Shown in pieces: positions 56,284 to 64,000 of a stretch of DNA of 64,000 nucleotides (within the stretch, counting starts at the first letter, position 1; every line of letters begins with the position of its first letter). The translations under genes and the position numbers were made by a program. The notes beneath the pieces were generated by a model. The model ran no database searches. It saw only the letters and a program-made list of their open reading frames with translations, and was not told the origin of the DNA. This DNA comes from Melitaea cinxia (taxonomy: Eukaryota; Arthropoda; Insecta; Lepidoptera; Nymphalidae). The stretch is taken from assembly GCF_905220565.1 (NCBI RefSeq), contig NC_059416.1:10478001-10542000 (forward strand). The letters run 5' to 3'.

Positions 56284-56737
56284 AGTATCATCATCTATCT
56301 ACACGACATTTATTAAACAGTTTATTTTAATTTTAATATTGTTAATTGTAAATTTTATTTATGATATCTAACGCAAAATTTTCACGAGGGCAGTTACGTC
56401 AATTAAAAAACAAAATCTTAACATCGTTCTAACAGTGGCATTATACGTTATAATACCAACGCTATGGGAAAACAGTACAGCACACAAACTCCCATAACAA
56501 CGAGTACAATCGAGCAATTAAATCGAAATGTTAATTTCTTTACGTGTTTTCATTTAATACAGTATTCAGAGAGCAATTTCACTCTTCACTTTCTAACACT
56601 CGGGTCCGTGACTCGGTTTTATAATTATTATCATTGCTTGGTGTTTGTCCTCGTGCGTTTAAAGGCGGATTAAGTATACAAATATTATAAAGCTAGAGCC
56701 GACTTAATTCTTTGAACGCGCTAATGCTTGGGGCTTT
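56284..56737. other. No gene seen
   Basis: AT-rich. A short Helitron-like 5' piece (TATTATAAAGCTAGAGCCGA) lies near 56682. Confidence 0.35.
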
Positions 56738-57070
56738 GCTTGCAGTTTCCCTCAAAGATAGGATTAGAAATGAGACTATCCGCAAGAGAACGAATGTAAT
56801 CGACATAGCCCGAAGAGTTAGCAAGTTGAAATGGCAGTGGGTTGGTCACGTGTGTCGCAGGACCGATGGCCGTTAGAGCAGACGTGTCCTGGAGTGGAGA
56901 CCGAGTGTTGACAAACGTAGTGTGGGACGTCGACAGGCCCACTGGACCGACGATCTACGTAAGATTGCCGGTGGAAGCTGGATGAGGATTGCGGAAAACC
57001 GGAATCCTGGGGACGAACTTGGGAAGGCCTATGTCCAGCAATGGATTGCAATAGGCTGAACGGACTGACT
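56738..57070 (+). pseudogene. RTE LINE ORF2 C-terminal fragment
   Basis: The plus strand encodes VSLKDRIRNETIRKRTNVID, IARRVSKLKWQWVGHVCRRT, then a stop in place of a W/R codon (DGR*). VLEWRPSVDKRSVGRR, WTDDLRKIAGGSWMRIAENR and AYVQQWIAIG follow. It is 5'-truncated with the RT core missing, ends in the CTGAACGGACTGACT tail, and is the best guide to the order of parts in the twin-primed insertion at 12372-13280. Confidence 0.85.
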
Positions 57071-57254
57071 TTTTTTTCATTTATAATTATTTTTCTGATA
57101 AAATACAACACGAAAAAAATTTAAAAATTTTGCTATAACCGCACTCATAGTTGCTTGGTATTATGTCACACAGAATTAAAAATTTAAATTAAGTACTAAT
57201 ACAAACAAATACAAATACAATTAACTAGGCGATTATATTTAGTTATATTTTGAC

Positions 57255-57445
57255 TATAGTATATATTTTGACTGGGTGTAAGGATTTTCATGATTTTAAT
57301 TTTAATCAAAAGGTAAAGGTAGTGATTGCGATCAAATAAGTTGTTTTTGGGTTATATCTAATAATGCGTATTTACTTGACCGTTTTTTCGTCTACCTACG
57401 ATGCGTTACTTGTCGATGTAATTGAAGTCGGTTTTTTTTTAAATC
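57255..57445 (+). repeat. ~600-bp repeat, inner part
   Basis: ACTGGGTGTAAGGATTTTCA to GATGTAATTGAAGTCGGTTT. The GCGAGCAAAC tail is missing. Confidence 0.6.
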
Positions 57446-57526
57446 ACAGGAATTATAGGAAATAAACACTTTTAAATTAAAAAAAAAAAAAATGTCCACA
57501 TAAAAATGTACACTGTTATCTATTAA

Positions 57527-58838
57527 CCCTTAATTACTCGCACAAAGAATATTACATTACTGCTCGCATGGGGTCACGGGTGACCCCAAATAGTAGGAGT
57601 AGTTTTTAATATATTTTGAAATATATAAGTAAATGAAACGATTTTATTATTAAAGTGCTATATTTATTTTATAATATCTATAAGTAATAACATGAATTAC
57701 TAATTAATTATACAAAAACAAGTTAAAATAAAATTAATATCAATAATCAACAATTTGTACTTAGGTATACTGAGATCATAGTAAATACTCGTATTTTTTA
57801 GGAACTCTCCAAATCTCTCTCGTTACACTGTTGACAGTATATGTCAGAATGATCATAGCACACAAATCTTATACATTTCTTGCATTTTGTTGGTACTTTG
57901 CGATCGCATTTCCTTGGGCAGCTGTTGCAACGTTCACGTTTTGCAATGGTTGGCGGGACGCGATTTTCCAACTCGTGCTCTTCCATCAGACGTTTTTTTA
58001 CCTTCTTAGGAGTTGCTCTGACTTCAACTCGTCGTTTTTGGTTATTATGAACAAGTTCAACAGACAATTGCCGCAAGAAATTACGCCTCATGTGAGTACG
58101 TGATTTTTCGGTATTTACTCGATGTACAATGAGTGCATTTATGCCTGAAACATCTATCAGGTGGAAGGAAATGGCTAAAGGCCACCGTTTGGTTCACCTC
58201 CCTACGTTGAATGTACCACACAAGTGATCATTGGTGTCCAGTCCTCCATTAGTGCTGTTGTAAAATGTTATTATTTCAGGTTTCTGCTTGTCAGTTGAGG
58301 CTGGGTCGATATGAGCTACATGATGCATGGAAGATAACAACACAACAGCTTTATTTGGTTTTTGAAAATAAGAAACCTGACCCTCCAACTTCTTCTTCAT
58401 CAGAACCTCCTTCATTCTCTACCAACCATTGCGCAAATCGCTGTTCTCTCCTATCCATGACTAATTCTGACAAAAAGACGAAACTCGTAGTAAAACGGAA
58501 TTTTTTGATAATTTCATTGTATAAAGATGTAAAAAACATATTTATAACAAACATTTATTCACTGAACATACAATAACACAAATATAATTCATAATACACA
58601 AAAAAAATACATAAAATAAAAAACTTGCCTCTTTCAAAAAAGTAACGTAATTACTCGCACGGGGTCAGCGCTGAAGAGTGCAGCGACGCATCCTTCCACT
58701 CCTGTGACTTGGTCGCTAGTAAAATACAAACTTAGACGCACGTTATGAAGCTAGCGAGGGCGCGGGAGAAATCGGGCCGAGCCAAGTGCTTCATTTTTTT
58801 ATCCGAAAATGCTTTGACCCCATGCGAGTAATTAAGGG
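57527..58838 (-). mobile_element. piggyBac element, internally deleted (1312 bp)
   Basis: It begins CCCTTAATTACTCGCA and ends in the exact inverse, flanked by TTAA at 57523-57526 and 58839-58842, the piggyBac signature. A second inverted motif (CTCGCATGGGGTCA) lies about 25 bp further in at the left and continuous with the end at the right, giving asymmetric terminal plus internal repeats as in known piggyBacs. The interior encodes the two ends of a transposase on the minus strand. Confidence 0.92.
57798..58458 (-). pseudogene. piggyBac transposase, N- and C-terminal parts fused by deletion
   Basis: ATG at 58458 starts MDRREQRFAQWLVENEGGSD with an acidic stretch, typical of piggyBac N-termini. 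Near 58385 a deletion joins it, out of frame, to the C-terminal half. That half has NKAVVLLSSMHHVAH and KPEIITFYNSTNGGLDTNDH, where the family's third catalytic aspartate is expected. FNVGR, an in-frame TGA (58194-58196), TKRWPLAISFHLIDVSGINA and a cysteine-rich finger (CNSCPRKC, KCKKC, CQQC) follow. The first two catalytic aspartates are gone, so it is inactive, but its ends could still be moved by a related transposase. Confidence 0.9.
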
Positions 58839-58842
58839 TTAA

Positions 58843-59708
58843 TCTGTTTAACTTGCAAAATCAAATTAAAATGAAATAAAATACTGACGACATATTCGTG
58901 TAGTTGTTAATTTGAAAAAAAAGTAAATTAACAAAATACTCATTAATGTAAAATATTACGGCCTTTGAACTTGTGAACGTTTGTTATTCAATGTTTGAAC
59001 AATAGTGCCGTTACTTGAAAAAATCTATGGAATTTGTCGGAATTGTAGTCAGTTAAGGGGCTCCCAGACAAAATCGGCCGTTTTCATGTGCTATAAAGTA
59101 TACGTTAAAGTTACGTTAAAAATATCAAATAAATATATGTTGTAACTCGGATTCAGCTTATTAATGTGACTGTAAGATAATTGTATAAAATTCTCTAAAT
59201 AAAGAGAAATAATTGTTTATCTGAACCACCTTTCGCGTACAAAAATCGTATAGGCTTTCTAATTTTACTACTTACAATAGTGAATATTTTTTTTATTAAT
59301 TAAGAATCCTGTACTTAATATTTCTACAGAAGGGTTTTTTATTAAGTGCAGTATTTTATTAGAAAATCGTAAAAATATAATTTTTGGTTATTTGCCGGGC
59401 GACAGGCGGCCCGCGGCAGACGGCCAGAGGCCTTTGTACGGGGAACTTGTGTCGCTCGTCATCGCACGCTGCTCTTGCTTACGCGCAAATCTATTTACAT
59501 TTTTTAATCCAAGATAGGCATCAAAATGTAACAGGTAGACAGACTTACTGTTGAATTTTGCAATTGTATTTACTTCAAATAAAAAAATAATTTAAATTAT
59601 TAATTTTGAGCTGTGTAAATGTAAAGCTGCTTAGCTTGTGGTCTAAGATCCGAACCTAAAGTCGATCTTCACCGAGCCGATAATAGAATAAAATATAAAT
59701 TTAGTATA
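58843..59708. other. AT-rich stretch with one GC-rich island, no gene seen
   Basis: GGGCTCCCAGACAAAATCGG at 59057 and GGGCGACAGGCGGCCCGCGG at 59397 suggest an unclassified repeat. Its ends could not be found. Confidence 0.3.
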
Positions 59709-59955
59709 TCTATACAAATAAAATTGGAGCGGCTGCTTTTAATATTAAAATAACCGCTTTTTACTAAATTCATATGGATGTATACACGATACATACACAA
59801 AAATAGCATTTTGACAATTTTTGTCTGTCTGTATGTCTGTTTGTTCCGCCTAATCTCTGAAACGGCTAGACCGATTCTGACGGAACTTTCACTGGCAGAT
59901 AGCCGATATAGTAAGGAATAACTTAGGCTACTTTTATTTTAGAAATTTATTTATT
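59709..59955 (+). mobile_element. Non-autonomous Helitron, 5' part
   Basis: TCTATACAAATAAAATTGGA start and GAAACGGCTAGACCGATTCT body, same family as 710-1026 and 10317-10606, here truncated before the CTAG end. Confidence 0.7.
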
Positions 59956-62035
59956 TTATAACTGCGAACTGAACAACAAGTAACAACTAGTAATTAATAT
60001 AATTTTATAGCCTAAATGATCGACACGACAAGAAGAAAATTAAATAATAATTATGGATGATCACAACTTGTACGCAAGCTCTTGGTCTAGAAAACTGATC
60101 AATCGCATGTCCTAAGTAGTACAAGCTAGAGCCGGTAGATGGCCGAGTTTAATAACCTTTACGTAATACTGATCAGGTGAAGTGCGGGTGGGTGGGGTGT
60201 GGCAAAGTCTAAATGCTCAAGGTCATTGAGAAGGGGGAGCCTCTTAATAATTAAATCCTGTTTTTTTTTGGTATTAAAATGAGGTATTACTGTAAAAAAA
60301 ATACAGTTGTGGTTGCTATTTTTCTAAATAAAGAAATAATACTAATTGAAGCTTCAATTTAAATTATTTGAAAATGTATTATGTTGCATTACAACATACC
60401 TACATATTAGCTATTTCCTACTGAAATAAAATATATTATCATTTTACGTATTTTTGATAATAACAAAACACTTCATTGTAACCAAACACAGTAAAAGTAA
60501 AACAATTACAGCAAAGTATCATGACAAAGACCTCTTCCGGACAATCTAAGGGCAGAGGAGATGGTCTTGATGGGTTTTAGTTATTTTTAGTGCAAAAAGT
60601 AAATCTTTAGCCCCATTAAAAATAGCAAGTAGTAAATTAGTCGCTTGACACAATAAAAGAATATTTGTAAATTTAAGTGTCTGATAGAGGGATTAAATAA
60701 TTGCAGTATTTTCTATAGCTCTTCTGTAAAGGTACTGTAATATTAGTCTGCTACTTTATAGACATTTAATAGGGACTAGACATCAGCATTATAATAAATA
60801 TTTATTCTTACATATAAAAACAATCATGCCTCAACTAAGTAAGTGAAGGCTAGACACATGAAATTTGCCCGGTCGGGTTTAGGGCTATTTTTTGCAATGT
60901 CTACTTTTTATAATGTATATAGGTAGATCACAAAAGAAAAGAAACATAATTATATTTTTAAGAAAGACGTTGATTAGAAAACCAGGACTCTCTCTCTTGC
61001 CATATTTGTCTGCATGAGCAAAGCCAACAGCTACATAGATAAAACAATAAACAATTTTTCTTTTCAAAATTATATAAAAATACTTCTTTTAAACATTTTT
61101 TTTTACTTAAAAAAACAGTCCCTCAATGAATTAAAGAAGTAACCATAAACTAACTTTTTTTTATCAAATAATTAATATTACACAATAAAAAGTTATTGCT
61201 ACTGGCATTGTTTCTTAGTAATAATTAATTGGCACATAAAAACTTCTATTTTTTTTTATACACACTAACAAAGGTCAGTAAAGATTTTATCTTATTTATT
61301 CTAATTCTAAGACAATGATTTTTACACATTATTTTTTTAAATATTATTATTACTAACTTAAATATTACCCAAAATACTGACATACTTTAAAATAACAATT
61401 TAATTAATAGATACTTAGTTACACCTTTTTTGTATTTTTATTACTCTTAATAAATATACTAGCTAAAGTTATCACTTAGAAATATAAAAATACCCTAAAA
61501 ACTATTCTCAGACGTACCAAATATTGACAGAAATTAATAATAGTGATAGCAGACTCTGTGACATGAGATTATTATATATTCGAAGATTTATCTCTTGGGA
61601 TCTCCTAACACAAGTTCTTATGCGCTTAATACCAAATAACTTAAATACCAAATACAGATGTTATAAGAATTTTTATTTAATGTTTCTTATTTATGGTTCA
61701 ATACACAAGTGCCTGTTTTTTCATATTAAGAAATATCTTTATAATAGATGATTGCAGCTCTAGCTGTGGGATTCTATGCAATGATGAGGCAACGGACACA
61801 ATTGTTTTTGTATGAGAGGTTTTTACAATACATCAATCGTTTTTCGTTACAAAATAACACTAGATAAAAAAAAAGAATTATTTGATAATGAAAATGATAA
61901 AAAATATTGCAAAAAATAATAATAATAACCCTAACCTATCAAACTTCAAAATGCGGTTCTTAATTAAAAGCCTAGGCAAAGATTGTTTTTTTTTTTATTG
62001 TATCAAACAGTAGGAGATATTAAGGTCATTCGTTA
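59956..62035. other. AT-rich stretch, no gene seen
   Basis: About 2 kb with no repeat boundary or plausible coding frame. A G-rich patch (AAGTGCGGGTGGGTGGGGTG) occurs at 60180. Confidence 0.45.
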
Positions 62036-63280
62036 GTTAAGTGGGCTCCGATTTATGGGGTGAAATGGGGGTGGGGGGGTAAAGGGAGGTGGGGAGGGTG
62101 GGTTTTTTAGCCCCCCGTAGTGTGCATTTCACGTAAACCCCGTGGTTTCGAAGATTTCGTGTTTGAAGTTTTGGGGTTAACTTTACGTGATTCAGAGATA
62201 TTACAATACCTTAGAGCTCCGTGTCTGACTCCACCTTAACTCCGGTGCAGCGGGAAGTGCACTCATATGCTCCATTCACCAACTTTCACACTTTATTTTC
62301 GAACAAATTTACGTAAAAACGATCTCGATTGCAAGATCAACAAACGATACGAACTGACGCTTAACGACTGACAAATCGACACTTTTAAACAAAATAACGC
62401 GTCAGACATAATATTCTAATAAAATTAGTAACATTGCGTGCTAGAATATAGGTTTAGAAATTCGAAAAATACCCAAAACCGAATCGGAGCACCCCACTGT
62501 CCACGTGGTCTTGGTCTGTCCTACCCCTAGAGTGTTTTTTTTGTGCCGCGGAGGCGCGGAGGGAGGGCAGCCCTCGCCCGCCGTGCGAAAGCGCGCGAAC
62601 GAATGCGTAGAGGAGCGGCTGAGGCTGGTCGCCGAAGGCGACCAGCCTCCGCTGCGGAACGGAGCATGAGTGAGCGTGCTTTCGCACGCAAGGGCGGAAG
62701 GGCTGCACTTCCCGCAGCGCCGGAGCCAAGCGTTCCTCTAACTTTCGAAATTCTTCTTCTAACCTCAAAACTTTAACCATGGATATCTCCATAACCATGG
62801 GGTTCTGAGGTGTGACAGTGGTACCAAGGGTAGCGCCCCCCCCCTTCCCCCCACGGTCCCGAAATTCGGTTTTTCCTAATCTAAAGCTTTGTGTTTTAAA
62901 GGAAATGCTAAGTGACGCCTTATTTTGGTCAACGGTGTCTATTTGTTAGTCGTTAAACGTCAGTTCGTATCGTTTGTTGATCTTGCAATCGAGATCGTTT
63001 TTACGTAAATTTGTTCGAAAATAAAGTGTGAAAGTTGGTGAACAGAGCATATGAGTGCACTTCCCGCAGCACCGGAGTTAAGGTGGAGTCAGACGCGGAG
63101 CTCTAAGGTATTGTAATATCTCTGAATCACGTAAAGTTAACCTCAAAACTTCAAACACGATATCTTCGAAACCACGGGGTTTACGCGAAAAGCACACTAC
63201 GAGGGGGGTAAAAAACCCACCCTCCCCCCTCCCTTCACCCCCTCTTCCCCCAGGACCCCATAAATTGGAACCCACTTAAC
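62036..63280. mobile_element. TA-flanked element with ~370-bp inverted arms and GC-rich core
   Basis: The left arm (about 62036-62405) and right arm (about 62911-63280) are imperfect inverted copies: GTTAAGTGGG outermost, then ATTTATGGGGT, a G/C-rich tract, AACTTTACGTGATTCAGAGA and CGATCTCGATTGCAAGATCA. TA lies on each side (62034-62035 and 63281-63282). The core is far richer in GC than the rest of the window and carries a 13-bp perfect hairpin. The superfamily cannot be fixed; the TA flank suggests Tc1/mariner-like mobilisation. Confidence 0.75.
62621..62649. repeat. 13-bp perfect hairpin in GC-rich core
   Basis: GAGGCTGGTCGCC, loop GAA, GGCGACCAGCCTC. Confidence 0.9.
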
Positions 63281-63282
63281 TA

Positions 63283-63742
63283 AAGATTTACCGATATTAA
63301 TTCCGAAACAAAATAAAATTGTCATATATTAAAAGAAGAACTAAGCAACGTAAGAAAAATGTCTTACTCTAAAATCTAATACTTTTAATCAGTATTGTAA
63401 GATAAAGTTAAGAGAATCGTTGATATTTAAATAAAAAATATATAAAGAATAAGTAGTTATCCTTCCCGCTTACCTGTAATTTAAGCACAAACGATTCACG
63501 GCCTTGTTTCAAACTTTGACCAGGATACGAAACTTTTTAATTTCAAACACAGTAACACAAACGCAAAGTTTATCCGCCACTTCGAATTTTAGAATAAATA
63601 TTGTATTTTTTTAACAATAAAATAAAATTTCAACTCTGATTTTACGACTAAAACTATACATATATTGTAGTTTCACTTAATAGAAACCGTTTACAGCATA
63701 ACAGCGACATTCGTGGCGCATGCGATCACAGAATACAAATGA
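63283..63742. other. No gene seen
   Basis: AT-rich sequence. Confidence 0.4.
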
Positions 63743-64000
63743 TTAACCCCTTACTGCATGATTTTTTATTTCTTAGTAAAAAAAAAATATATGGTAGAAA
63801 ATATGAAATAAAAAGACACGTGTTTCAGCGTTTTAAATTTATTGAAAAAAAAATAAGAAAAATAACAGTTTTCCAGTTTGGTACGTATTTGGCACAATGA
63901 GCATAAATCACTAATAATTGTAATTTCAACTTATAAAATTCCTAATTAAAAATCGCAACAAAAATCATATTTTATGTTGTATGAAATCGCAAAAAACAAT
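63743..64000. mobile_element. Candidate left end of a second piggyBac element
   Basis: TTAACCCCTTACTGCATG at 63743 has the TTAA plus CCC arrangement of piggyBac ends and resembles the TTAACCCTTAATTACTCGCA end at 57523. The other end would lie beyond the window. No transposase motif is certain in the remaining 250 bp. Confidence 0.3.

Noticed and set aside
62454..62798. 114-codon minus-strand frame with LEEEFRKLEERL
   Set aside because: It spans the GC-rich hairpin core of a long-inverted-repeat element, where stops are rare by composition. The short heptad-like stretch alone does not support a gene.

Overview
The window is nuclear DNA from an insect, almost certainly a moth or butterfly. It is AT-rich and dominated by transposable elements with a lepidopteran character: tRNA-derived SINEs whose 3' tails are shared with RTE LINEs (the GGCCTATGCCCAGCAGTGGG motif), short Helitrons ending in CTAG|T, Jockey/CR1-group and RTE non-LTR retrotransposons, piggyBac, PIF/Harbinger and Ginger-like DNA transposons, and many MITEs. 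No bacterial, organellar or CRISPR features are seen.

Only two features look like functional host genes. One is an intact tRNA-Cys(GCA) at 5005-5076. The other is a four-exon minus-strand gene between 37538 and 33783. Its exons join through consensus splice sites in compatible phases (1, 1, 2) into a 221-residue, four-pass membrane protein of the clarin family. Its motifs line up with human CLRN1 from end to end, and its introns are filled with transposon debris.

Layout: 1-2.4 kb holds Helitron pieces and a 320-bp TA-flanked MITE carrying a tRNA-like module. 2.4-9.5 kb is nested copies of a ~600-bp repeat with a GCGAGCAAAC terminus, SINEs, Helitrons and LINE 3' ends around the tRNA-Cys gene. 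10-13.3 kb has Helitrons and a twin-primed (5'-inverted) RTE insertion with an 11-bp target duplication. 14.1-17.5 kb is an almost intact Jockey/CR1-group LINE interrupted by one in-frame stop. 17.6-33 kb is SINEs, ~600-bp repeats, Helitrons, MITEs, LINE C-terminal fragments and an isolated piggyBac fragment. 33.8-37.5 kb is the clarin gene. 37.85-39.15 kb is a Ginger-like element with arrays of 20-bp palindromes at both ends. 40-55 kb is sparse SINE, LINE and Helitron relics. 55.4-56.1 kb is a PIF/Harbinger deletion derivative inside an older retroelement copy. 57.5-58.8 kb is a deleted piggyBac with exact TTAA ends. 62.0-63.3 kb is a TA-flanked element with ~370-bp inverted arms and a GC-rich core.

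The genes do not form a pathway. The picture is one host membrane-protein gene and one tRNA gene in a heterochromatin-like field of nested mobile elements. Family names rest on motifs read by eye; no database search was possible.
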